DNA of 64,000 nt from Caulobacteraceae bacterium (GTDB lineage Bacteria > Pseudomonadota > Alphaproteobacteria > Caulobacterales > Caulobacteraceae), in the NCBI GenBank assembly GCA_947475735.1, contig CANJLQ010000010.1, positions 1 to 64,000 of the forward strand. The letters run 5' to 3'. Below are positions 30,441 to 38,050 of this stretch, piece by piece (the first letter of the stretch is position 1; the number at the start of each line of letters is the position of its first letter). Position numbers and translations under genes: made by a program. The notes beneath the pieces were generated by a model. It searched no databases. It was not told where the DNA came from and saw only the letters and a list, made by a program, of their open reading frames with translations.

Positions 30441-31172
30441 ATGACAGTGGCTTACCGGCCCGACGCCTGGTCGTGGCTCAAATCCCCCGCGACGGCGCTG
30501 TTCGCCGTTCTGCTGTTCTTCCTGATCGACGGCGTCACCGGCCAGGCCCTCGCCCATGGCGTGGCCGAAGGCGACAAGGGCTATATCCAGGAGACGTCCG
30601 GCATCGTGTTCTGGCCGTTCATCTATCTGGGGGCCAAACATATGGTCACCGGATACGACCATCTGCTGTTCCTGTTCGGCGTGATCTTCTTCCTCTACCG
30701 GATGAAGGACATCTCGATCTATGTGACGATGTTCGCCATCGGCCATTCGACCACGCTCCTGCTGGGCGTGCTGATGGATGTCAGCGTGTCCAGCTATCTG
30801 GTCGACGCCATTATCGGCCTGTCCGTGGTCTATAAGGCGCTGGACAATCTCGGTGCCTTCCAGCGCTGGTTCGGGGTCCAGCCGAACACCAAGGTCGCGA
30901 CCCTGGTGTTCGGACTGTTCCACGGCTTTGGCCTGGCCACCAAGCTGCAGGACTTCAACATGGCCCCCGACGGGCTGTTCGTGAATCTGCTGGCGTTCAA
31001 TATCGGCGTCGAGATCGGCCAACTCCTGGCCCTGGGCGCCATCCTGATCGCCATGGGGTTCTGGCGGAAGACCGGCAGTTTCTGGCGGCATGCCTATGTC
31101 GCCAACGTCGTCCTGATGACCCTCGGTTTCGTTCTGACGGGCTATCAGCTCGTCGGCTATTTCGTCCTCTGA
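30441..31172 (+). CDS. HupE/UreJ-family protein
   Basis: A 243-residue membrane protein with a signal-like N-terminal helix and the family motif GAKHMVTGYDHLLFLFGVIFFL, then FAIGHSTTLLLGV and LFHGFGLATKLQD (His residues in helices). HupE/UreJ proteins transport nickel or cobalt. In czc-type operons they probably take part in efflux or sensing of these metals. ATG 30441 (AAAGG just upstream) gives a normal signal helix; ATG 30387, overlapping the czcA stop, is equally well preceded by GAGG and cannot be excluded. Confidence 0.83.
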   Translation: MTVAYRPDAWSWLKSPATALFAVLLFFLIDGVTGQALAHGVAEGDKGYIQETSGIVFWPFIYLGAKHMVTGYDHLLFLFGVIFFLYRMKDISIYVTMFAIGHSTTLLLGVLMDVSVSSYLVDAIIGLSVVYKALDNLGAFQRWFGVQPNTKVATLVFGLFHGFGLATKLQDFNMAPDGLFVNLLAFNIGVEIGQLLALGAILIAMGFWRKTGSFWRHAYVANVVLMTLGFVLTGYQLVGYFVL

Positions 31173-31186
31173 TCGGAGACTGACCC

Positions 31187-31864
31187 ATGTACAACGCCAA
31201 CAAGCCCACCGCCTCCGAACTGCCCTCGACCGCCAAGCTGCTGAAGTCGACGGGCATCGCCGCGGTCATCGCCGCCGGCCTGCTGGTCACGATCGTCATG
31301 CCCGCTGAATACGGGGTCGATCCGACCCGCGTCGGCTCGGTGTTCGGCCTGACCGAGATGGGCCGGATCAAGGTCTCGCTCGCCGCTGAGGCTCAGGCCG
31401 AGGAGGCAGCGGAGGCCAGCGCAGCGACCGCGGCTGCGGCTCCGGCACCCGCGACAGTGACGACCTCGCTCGCCCCGACGGCGGATGCGACCGCGCCTGC
31501 GACCGCAGCTCCCGGCGCGGCTCCGGTAGCCACCGCGGCCCAGGCCGCGACGCGGTCGGACCGGACGGTTTTGACATTGGCACCCGATCAGGGCGCAGAG
31601 ATCAAGCTTGTGATGCAGGAGGGGGCCACGGTCCGCTATACTTGGTCCAGCAGCGGTGGCCGGATCAACTATGACACCCACGCCGACCGGCCGGGCACAT
31701 CGTACCATGGCTATGCCAAGGGCTCGTCCGAGCGGGTCGAGGACACGCTGACGGCGGTCTTCACCGGCAGTCACGGCTGGTTCTGGCGTAACCGCACGGG
31801 CGCGCCGGTGACCATCACCCTGATCACCGATGGCGCCTACAGCGAGGTCAAGCGGGTCGTCTGA
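31187..31864 (+). CDS. Membrane-anchored protein of the Czc cluster
   Basis: A 225-residue protein: one N-terminal membrane helix (GIAAVIAAGLLVTIVMPAEYGVDPTRVG), a long Ala/Pro/Thr linker (about 66-122) and a C-terminal beta-rich domain with WSSSGGRINYDTHADRPG and GSHGWFWRNRTGAPVTITL. Similar 'transmembrane anchor' proteins accompany HupE and CzcCBA in proteobacterial metal islands; the role is unknown. It starts 14 bases after hupE. Confidence 0.75.
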   Translation: MYNANKPTASELPSTAKLLKSTGIAAVIAAGLLVTIVMPAEYGVDPTRVGSVFGLTEMGRIKVSLAAEAQAEEAAEASAATAAAAPAPATVTTSLAPTADATAPATAAPGAAPVATAAQAATRSDRTVLTLAPDQGAEIKLVMQEGATVRYTWSSSGGRINYDTHADRPGTSYHGYAKGSSERVEDTLTAVFTGSHGWFWRNRTGAPVTITLITDGAYSEVKRVV

Positions 31865-31940
31865 CCGATCCCGCCCCGTCGTTGGTTCGATCGGAACGGA
31901 CTACGGGGCATGTTCGGTTGACGCGCGACCCTCGAGAGAG

Positions 31941-33272
31941 ATGCAGATGTTTTCGCCGCTTCGCCACGCCGCCTATCGCAACCTGTTCACGGCTCAGGTC
32001 GCCGCCCTGCTCGGCACCGGCATGGCCACAGTCGCCCTGGGTCTGCTGGCTTTCGACCTGGCCGGTGCGAATGCAGGACAGGTGCTGGGGGCTGCGTTGG
32101 CGATCAAGATGATCGCCTATATCGGCGTGGCCCCGTTCGCGAGCGCCCTGTCGGCCCGTCTGCCGCGAAAGACTCTGCTGGTCTCGCTGGATGTCGTGCG
32201 GGCGGGGGTCGCCGTCAGCCTGCCGTTCGTCAGCGAGCCGTGGCAGGTCTATGGGCTGATGACCGTGCTCTATGTCGCGTCCGCCGCCTTCACCCCGGCG
32301 TTCCAGGCCATGATCCCGGACCTGCTGCCCGACGAGGCGGAATACACCAAGGCGCTGTCGCTCTCGCGGCTGGCGGCCGACCTGGAGAGCGTGGCCAGTC
32401 CGGTGCTGGCGGCGCTGCTGCTAGCCTTCATCAGCTACAACAACCTGTTCGTCGGCACGGCGCTGGGGTTCGTCGTCTCGGCGCTGTTCGTGGTCGGGGC
32501 CAGCCTGCCGGTGCTGAGCAGAATCCAGCCCAAACCCTTCATCCAGCGGCTGACCGCAGGCATGCGGCTGTTCGCCCTCACGCCGCGTCTGCGCGGGCTC
32601 CTGGCCATCAGCCTGGCCACGGCGGCGGGCGGGGCCATGGTATTCGTCAATACCGTGGTCCTGGTGCAGTCACAGTTCGGCCTGTCGCAACAGGCGACCG
32701 CCTGGGCGCTCGCGGCATTCGGCGGTGGGTCGATGACAGCGGCCGTCGTGCTGCCGCGCCTGCTCAGCCGGGTGTCGGATCGTACGGCCATGGTGCTGGG
32801 GGCGGGTGTGATGACGTCGGTCCTGCTCGCCGGAGCCTGGGTCGCCGTCAGCTATCCGGTCCTGATCGGTCTGTGGGTGATCATGGGGTTCGGGTATTCA
32901 TTGACCATTACCCCGGCGGGGCGGGCGCTGCGGCGCTCATCGACCGCTCAGGATCGACCTGCCCTGTTCGCAGCCCAGTTCGCCCTGTCCCACGCCTGCT
33001 GGCTGATCGCCTATCCGGTGGCGGGATTGGTCAGCGCCGAGGCTGATCCTGCCGCAGCCTTCCTCGTTCTGGCGGCGCTGTGCGCGACGGGTGCCGTGCT
33101 CGGTTTGTTGATATGGCCAGCGCGGGACCCCGAGACTTTGATGCACAGCCATCCGGATCTGGAGGCGGACGATCCGCATCTGACGGACGGGGCAGGGGGC
33201 ACCGGCGCCGCTCACGCCCATCCCTTCGTGATCGACGAGAAACATGATCGCTGGCCTGGACCTGGCCGCTGA
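31941..33272 (+). CDS. MFS transporter with His-rich tail (NreB-like)
   Basis: A 443-residue major facilitator: about 12 helices and a C-terminal cytoplasmic tail with metal-binding residues (MHSHPDLEADDPHL, AHAHPFVIDEKHDRWP). The tail pattern matches MFS exporters linked to nickel resistance (NreB type). It closes the Czc operon. ATGs at 31941 and 31947 are both possible starts; GAGAG lies before the second. Confidence 0.8.
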   Translation: MQMFSPLRHAAYRNLFTAQVAALLGTGMATVALGLLAFDLAGANAGQVLGAALAIKMIAYIGVAPFASALSARLPRKTLLVSLDVVRAGVAVSLPFVSEPWQVYGLMTVLYVASAAFTPAFQAMIPDLLPDEAEYTKALSLSRLAADLESVASPVLAALLLAFISYNNLFVGTALGFVVSALFVVGASLPVLSRIQPKPFIQRLTAGMRLFALTPRLRGLLAISLATAAGGAMVFVNTVVLVQSQFGLSQQATAWALAAFGGGSMTAAVVLPRLLSRVSDRTAMVLGAGVMTSVLLAGAWVAVSYPVLIGLWVIMGFGYSLTITPAGRALRRSSTAQDRPALFAAQFALSHACWLIAYPVAGLVSAEADPAAAFLVLAALCATGAVLGLLIWPARDPETLMHSHPDLEADDPHLTDGAGGTGAAHAHPFVIDEKHDRWPGPGR

Positions 33273-33411
33273 ACGAACGCGCCAATCCGCTTACCGCGTC
33301 GAGCTTTCGGCGCAGCCGCCAACGATCCACCGAGTTTTCTTTGCGCTGGCGCTTAATGGTTGCTGCTCTGCAGACTGTCGGAGTTGGCCTCATCTTCAGC
33401 GACAGTATTCT

Positions 33412-33834
33412 CTAAGCGTCGGCGGGGTGGGGTCCGCCATGACGCGGCTTTTTCCCGGGTACGGAGGCAGGCCGACTACCCCTCATCTCCGCACGGCGCT
33501 TAAGCGCGCGCAAGGTTCCCGCCATCGGGGCAGGCAACAGGTTCGGAAAGTGATTTGGGAAGATCCTGGGTACAAATCCGCTGACCTCGGCGGAGAACGA
33601 AACATGGGTTCCGTTGCCACGGGGCGTTAGGGTGTAGGACATGCTCAAGAAGACGAAGCCGCGCATGCCCAATCGCCATGCGATCAGGTTCGGCTTGCGA
33701 CGATCGAGCATGCGGCCCGTCAGCCTGTCGCAAAACTCTAATGCGACGGCCCAAAAATCGCCGTCACGTGCAAGTTGAAAATGCTCATCCTGCATCCTGT
33801 CCGGGGTGTGGGCGATTTGGCGAAAGCCGGTCAC
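33412..33834 (-). pseudogene. SRPBCC-like protein, apparently N-terminally truncated
   Basis: A 140-residue frame whose second half looks like the C-terminal part of an SRPBCC (START-like) domain: LSMSYTLTPRGNGTHVSFSAEVSGFVPRIFPNHFPNLL followed by an amphipathic helix. The beginning of such a domain (a membrane- or ligand-facing strand followed by a VWAVLTD-type helix) is missing, and the frame opens with a GTG only 15 bases from the divergent traG start. I take it to be a remnant cut by recombination at the cargo/transfer junction; a small intact gene is possible. Confidence 0.45.
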
Positions 33835-33849
33835 TGACGGACGCGTGTT

Positions 33850-35742
33850 GTGAGCTTGGGTCTGAAGCTTGCGGCCGGCAGTCTGGGCGTTCTCGCCGGG
33901 CTACAGGCCGCGACGCAATACATCGGCTGGACCTTCCAGTGGGCCAGCGTCCTTGGTGCTGGCTGGCGGTTGGGCCCCGATTGGGTCTTCTATCAGCCCT
34001 GGTCGATCCTTGAGTGGCGTGCGCGGTTCGGTGCTGAAGAACCCCAGGCCTTCGCGGCGAGCACCGCACTCATGCTCCTGGGGGCATCGGCGGGCCTGGG
34101 CCTTGGTGTTCTGTTCGATGGCGACGCGCGAAATTCTCGTGTGCGGGGATGGGGTGGGGTAGCAGAGGCCAGACGTGCGTCGCTTCTGATCTCCACCGGG
34201 GCGATGATTGGCCTTCTGCGCGGACGGATACTGGCGACGGTCGATCTTAGACCGACGCTGGTAACCGGGGGCACTCGATCTGGAAAGGGTAGGGGCCATG
34301 TCGTCCCCACCCTGCTGTCATGGACAGGCAGCGTTCTTGCCCATGACCCCAAAGGCGAGTTGTTCGCGCTGTCGGCGGGTTGGCGAGCGACCTTCTCTCA
34401 TGCGCTGTTCATCAATCCCCGCAATCCAGCCTCCGCCCGCTGGAACCCGCTCACCGAAATCTCCCTCGGCTCCGGCGAGTTGGCTCAGGTCCAGCGCCTG
34501 GTCGCGATCCTGTCCGATCCCGGCGGCGCCCGCGACGACGAAGCCATCTGGGACAAGGCCGCCTCGGAGATCCTCGAGGCCGTCATCCTCCACGTCCTCT
34601 ACACAGCCGACGATGCCGACAAGACGCTGCTGAAGGTCCGCGAACTCCTCGCCGACCTCGACGATATCGCCGACGTGATGATCAAGACTTTGCACCGGCC
34701 CGGCCCCAACGGCGAGCCCGAGACCCATCCCTTCATCAAGACCGCGGTCAAAGGCTATGCGGCCATGCACGACCGCTTCCGCACCTCGGTTCAGGGCACG
34801 GCGCGGTCCTATCTCAAATGGCTGGCGGGCGAGGACGTCGAACGCTGCCTGTCCGCCTCGGACTTCCGCATGGGCGATCTGATGTGCGCCGAGGCCCCGG
34901 TGTCGCTTTACGTTCAGGTCGCTCCGGCCGATGCGGCCGCGCTCCGTCCTCTCGTCCGGTTGTTTTTCTACGCCGCCGCCCAGTCTCTCACGGCCCACGA
35001 GAAGACCGACGCCACCGGCCGGCCTAAACGCCACAAGCTCCTGATGCTGATGGATGAGTTCCCGTTGTTGGGTCGTCTCGCCTTCTTCGAGAAATCGCTG
35101 CGGTTGATGAGCGGCTACGGCATCAAGACCATGTTCGTGGCCCAGTCGCTGAACGACATCGTCGAGACCTACGGCCCGCACAACACGATCCTCGACAACT
35201 GCCACGTCTACACCGCCTTCGCCGCGCTCGACCCGCTGACCCAGGACAAGGTCTCCAAACTCACCGGCACGGTCACTGAGACGCGGACCAGCCGAAGCGG
35301 CCCCGCCGGCCTGGGAGCCGGTCGCAGTTCGGTCTCTCGTTCCGAGGTCGAGCGCCCTCTGATGGAGCCGGGCGAAATCCGCGCCCTGCCGGACGACGAC
35401 CAGCTGGTCTTCGTCGCCGGCTTCAAGCCGCTGCGCACCAAGAAGCTCAAATACGACCGCCGCGAGCCGTTCCGGTCTCGCGCGAAGCTCCCGCCACCCG
35501 ATCAGGCCGCGCGGATCGACACCCCCGGCCGCGCGCCGCATCCCTGGGCCGGACGCCGTGCGCTCGGAAAAGACCCCGATGCCGCGCTGCCCCTGTTCAA
35601 GGAGGTGGCCGGGGCGATCGACGACAAGAAGGCGGCCGCCAAGGCCGCGGAAATCTATGAACGGGTGGCTGGGGAGATGGCCGCCCAGCAGGCGGCCCTG
35701 GATCAGTTGCAAGGCCAGAGTCAGGCGCGAAGTCAGTTGTAG
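33850..35742 (+). CDS. traG: Conjugal coupling protein TraG (VirD4-like)
   Basis: A 630-residue type IV coupling protein: two N-terminal membrane helices (about 5-22 and 72-88), Walker A GGTRSGKGRG (about 140-149), Walker B LMLMDEFPLLG, and the C-terminal SKLTGTVTETRTSRS and FKPLRTKKLKYDR segments. It is a hexameric ATPase that hands the relaxase-DNA complex to the secretion channel. It starts at GTG 33850. It is followed by a CopG-like gene and trbB, as in Tn4371-type elements. Confidence 0.93.
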   Translation: MSLGLKLAAGSLGVLAGLQAATQYIGWTFQWASVLGAGWRLGPDWVFYQPWSILEWRARFGAEEPQAFAASTALMLLGASAGLGLGVLFDGDARNSRVRGWGGVAEARRASLLISTGAMIGLLRGRILATVDLRPTLVTGGTRSGKGRGHVVPTLLSWTGSVLAHDPKGELFALSAGWRATFSHALFINPRNPASARWNPLTEISLGSGELAQVQRLVAILSDPGGARDDEAIWDKAASEILEAVILHVLYTADDADKTLLKVRELLADLDDIADVMIKTLHRPGPNGEPETHPFIKTAVKGYAAMHDRFRTSVQGTARSYLKWLAGEDVERCLSASDFRMGDLMCAEAPVSLYVQVAPADAAALRPLVRLFFYAAAQSLTAHEKTDATGRPKRHKLLMLMDEFPLLGRLAFFEKSLRLMSGYGIKTMFVAQSLNDIVETYGPHNTILDNCHVYTAFAALDPLTQDKVSKLTGTVTETRTSRSGPAGLGAGRSSVSRSEVERPLMEPGEIRALPDDDQLVFVAGFKPLRTKKLKYDRREPFRSRAKLPPPDQAARIDTPGRAPHPWAGRRALGKDPDAALPLFKEVAGAIDDKKAAAKAAEIYERVAGEMAAQQAALDQLQGQSQARSQL

Positions 35743-35751
35743 GAGTATCCC

Positions 35752-36204
35752 ATGCCCAAGACGGTCGCCGCCCGCACGCGGGTGCAGGTCTATCTCACCG
35801 ACGCCCGGGTCGTCGCCGGCCTCAATCGGGAGGCCAAGGCCTCCAAGGCCACCCTCAGCCAGGCGGCGGGCCGGGCCATCGCGCGGGGTCTGGCCAAGGC
35901 ACCCCAGGCCGATCCCGAGGATCGTCTGTTGCAGCTGGAACGATCGCTTCGGGATCATATGCGGTCGAACTCGCGCGACATGCAGATCGTCCAGGAAGTC
36001 CTGATCGAGGTGGCCAAGGCCATGTTCTTGCGCCTGCCGGATGCGGTCGCCGATCAGGATCCGACTGTCCAGGCGGCGGTGGACCGGCGCATCGACCGGC
36101 TGCTGGATGCGGCGGCCTCCCGCATCGTGCAGGGTCGCGACCCCCGGCCGGAGCCGCCGTCTCGGTTCGACGAGGAGCCCCGAACGTTCGGCGTGGCCAA
36201 CTGA
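35752..36204 (+). CDS. CopG/ribbon-helix-helix protein
   Basis: A 150-residue protein with a ribbon-helix-helix type N-terminus (RTRVQVYLTDARVVAGLNREAKASKATLSQAAGRAIARGL), then a helical C-terminal part. A CopG-like gene between traG and trbB is a constant of Tn4371-like ICEs. It could regulate the transfer operon or act as an accessory oriT-binding factor. It is preceded by GGAG 4-5 bases before ATG. Confidence 0.8.
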   Translation: MPKTVAARTRVQVYLTDARVVAGLNREAKASKATLSQAAGRAIARGLAKAPQADPEDRLLQLERSLRDHMRSNSRDMQIVQEVLIEVAKAMFLRLPDAVADQDPTVQAAVDRRIDRLLDAAASRIVQGRDPRPEPPSRFDEEPRTFGVAN

Positions 36205-36205
36205 G

Positions 36206-37162
36206 GTGCGGGCCCACCCCATCGTCGCCGAGCGCAAGCTCGAGGCCCTGCGCCACGCGCTGGGCGATACCGTGCTGGCGGCCTTGGTTGAGCCGACCGT
36301 GGTCGAGATTCTGGCCAACCCCGACGGCCGCATCGTGCTCGACGTGCTCGGGTCGGGACGCCGCGACACGGGCGAGCGACTGTCGGCCGAGGCCCGCGAC
36401 CGGACCATCAAGCTGATCGCAGACTATGTTGGGGAGCCCGTCACGCGCGACGATCCGCGGCTGTCGGGCGTTCTGCCCGAGACCGGCGAGCGGTTTCAAG
36501 GGGTCTTGCCGCCAGTGTCGTCGGCCCCGGCCTTTTCGATCCGCAAACGACCGGCGGTGATCTGGCGGCTGGACGATTATGTTCGAGACGGCGTGATGAG
36601 CGAGGCGCAGGCGGAGGCGCTTCGGTCCGCGGCGGTGGAGCGCCGGAACATCCTGATCTCCGGCGGCACCGGGTCGGGCAAGACCACCCTGGCCAATGCG
36701 GTGCTGGCGGAGCCGGCCTTCGCCGATGACCGGGTCTTCCTGGTCGAGGACACGCCGGAACTGCAGTGCTCGGCCTGGGATGTGGTCTCTGTGCTCACGC
36801 GCCGATATCCCAAGGTCATCGGCGTGGTCGATCTGGTGCGTGACGCGCTGCGGATGCGGCCGGACCGGATCGTGGTCGGCGAGATGCGAGAGGGTTCGGC
36901 GGCGCTGGAGACGCTCAAGAGCTGGAACACCGGCCATCCGGGCGGGCTCTCCACCCTGCACGCCAACTCCGCCGAGGAGGCCTTGTGCAGGCTGGAGGAC
37001 CTGATCGCCGAGGTCTCGAGCACGGTACCCAGACGTGCGATCGGCCAGGCTGTGGACCGGATCGTCCACATCCGCCGCACGCCGGAGGGTCGTCGGGTGG
37101 AAACCGTCCTCTCGGTCGATGGCGTTGAAGATGACGAATATCGCTTACGCACCTTGGCGTAA
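36206..37162 (+). CDS. trbB: Conjugal transfer ATPase TrbB (VirB11-like)
   Basis: A 318-residue traffic ATPase: N-terminal domain, then Walker A GGTGSGKTTLAN, Asp box EDTPELQC, Walker B RIVVGEMR and His box GGLSTLHANSA. As a hexamer it powers pilus assembly and substrate transfer at the inner membrane. The GTG at 36206 lies directly after the CopG stop codon, and no better start is available in frame. After it the operon is interrupted by a 270-bp non-coding stretch. Confidence 0.92.
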   Translation: MRAHPIVAERKLEALRHALGDTVLAALVEPTVVEILANPDGRIVLDVLGSGRRDTGERLSAEARDRTIKLIADYVGEPVTRDDPRLSGVLPETGERFQGVLPPVSSAPAFSIRKRPAVIWRLDDYVRDGVMSEAQAEALRSAAVERRNILISGGTGSGKTTLANAVLAEPAFADDRVFLVEDTPELQCSAWDVVSVLTRRYPKVIGVVDLVRDALRMRPDRIVVGEMREGSAALETLKSWNTGHPGGLSTLHANSAEEALCRLEDLIAEVSSTVPRRAIGQAVDRIVHIRRTPEGRRVETVLSVDGVEDDEYRLRTLA

Positions 37163-37229
37163 TCCTCTGAACAAACGGAGATCGAACAGAGGCGCGGTCT
37201 GGGAAATCCCCGCCGCCGTTGAATAGGAC

Positions 37230-37270
37230 GCAAGTCACGGCAAGTCGCAGACTGACTTACGGCAAGTCAC
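37230..37270 (+). repeat. Short direct repeats GGCAAGTCAC
   Basis: Three near-identical copies of a ten-base unit (GCAAGTCACG at 37230, GGCAAGTCGC at 37239, GGCAAGTCAC at 37261), with GACTTAC between the second and third forming an inverted repeat with the third. Confidence 0.65.
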
Positions 37271-37295
37271 CTATGAGGGTCAGATTGAGTTTGTG

Positions 37296-37309
37296 ATGTG
37301 AGTTCACAT
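37296..37309. promoter_or_regulatory. Palindrome ATGTGAGTTCACAT
   Basis: A 14-bp perfect palindrome with 6-bp arms and a GT spacer, 126 bp before trbC. It is the shape of a dimeric repressor or activator site; the binding protein is unknown, with the small HTH proteins at 46726-47641 as candidates. Confidence 0.5.
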
Positions 37310-37435
37310 AAGTCACCATTAACTTGCATTTGAGTTGTGCAAAAATGCTCGTCATAACTGTTGACAACATGTGGATGAGTTTGTTTGTCTTGATTCGCAG
37401 CGCCGGCTGACGCGCCAACAAACAGGAAGCAACCG

Positions 37436-37756
37436 ATGCGTAGAATACTTCTACGCGGCCTTTCGGCCGCGACGGCGACCTGCGGCCTGCTTATGGCGGG
37501 CCAGGCCCTGGCGGGCGGGTCGGGGATGCCCTGGGAAGGGCCGCTGCAGCAGGTGGTGGAGTCCATCACCGGGCCAGTGGTGCAGGCCGCGGCCGTGGTG
37601 GCCGTGGTCCTGTTCGGGGCCGGCATCGCCATGAGCGAGAACGGCTCATCGATGCGGCGGGGCCTGGGCATCATGTTCGGTCTCTCCATCGCCTTCGCCG
37701 CCTCGACCTTCTTCCTCGACTTCTTCGGCTTCGCGGGCGGCGTGGAGATCGGGTGA
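37436..37756 (+). CDS. trbC: Conjugal pilin TrbC (VirB2-like)
   Basis: A 106-residue pilin precursor: signal sequence (LSAATATCGLLMAGQALAGG) and two hydrophobic helices (VVQAAAVVAVVLFGAGIAMSE; LGIMFGLSIAFAASTFFLDFFG) joined by a short polar loop with Arg residues. It is processed, in trb systems by TraF, and polymerised into the conjugative pilus. The ribosome binding site GGAAG lies 6 bases upstream. It is the first gene after the regulatory gap. Confidence 0.88.
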   Translation: MRRILLRGLSAATATCGLLMAGQALAGGSGMPWEGPLQQVVESITGPVVQAAAVVAVVLFGAGIAMSENGSSMRRGLGIMFGLSIAFAASTFFLDFFGFAGGVEIG

Positions 37757-38043
37757 TGGGCCAGACCTCGCAGATCTCGCTCGATCGCCGGCCCGACGGC
37801 TATGAGCTTCCTGTCGCCCAGGCCCTGGCCGAGCCGGTGCTGATGGCCGGAATGCCGCGCGACTACGCCATCCTCATGGGCACCATCGCCCTGATGCTGG
37901 GCCTGGCGCTGCGCATCTGGTGGCTCGGTCTGCTGTGGTGGGCTATCGCCCATGCGATCGGCCTCTATGCCGCCCGCACCGACCGGCTCTTCTTCGATGT
38001 CCTGCGGCGTCATCTGGCGCTGCCGGGCCATCTCGACGGGTGA
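37756..38043 (+). CDS. trbD: Conjugal transfer protein TrbD (VirB3-like)
   Basis: A 95-residue inner-membrane protein with the VirB3 pattern: polar N-terminus (EPVLMAGMPRDYAIL) and a helical hairpin (GTIALMLGLALRIWWLGLLWWAIAHAIGLYAA), then DRLFFDVLRRHL. It works with the VirB4-type ATPase encoded next. Its ATG overlaps the trbC stop; a GTG one codon earlier is an alternative. Confidence 0.87.
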   Translation: MGQTSQISLDRRPDGYELPVAQALAEPVLMAGMPRDYAILMGTIALMLGLALRIWWLGLLWWAIAHAIGLYAARTDRLFFDVLRRHLALPGHLDG

Positions 38044-38050
38044 GGCGGCC

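Larger units (their letters stand above)
37163..37435 (+). promoter_or_regulatory. Repeat-containing regulatory gap between trbB and trbC
   Basis: This 273-bp gap is AT-richer than its surroundings and has no gene. It holds CAAGTC repeats (37231, 37241 and 37263, each with RC or AC following), an inverted copy (GACTT at 37254) and a fourth related copy TAAGTCACC (37309-37317). It also holds the perfect palindrome ATGTGA-GT-TCACAT and TTGACA at 37361 as a possible -35 element. The organisation suggests an internal promoter with operator sites for the pilin gene trbC and downstream genes, or alternatively a nick-region or iteron-like site. Neither is proven. Confidence 0.5.

Noticed and set aside
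34318-36411. A 697-codon minus-strand frame across traG, the CopG gene and trbB
   Set aside because: It crosses three real genes in antisense and shows no domain.
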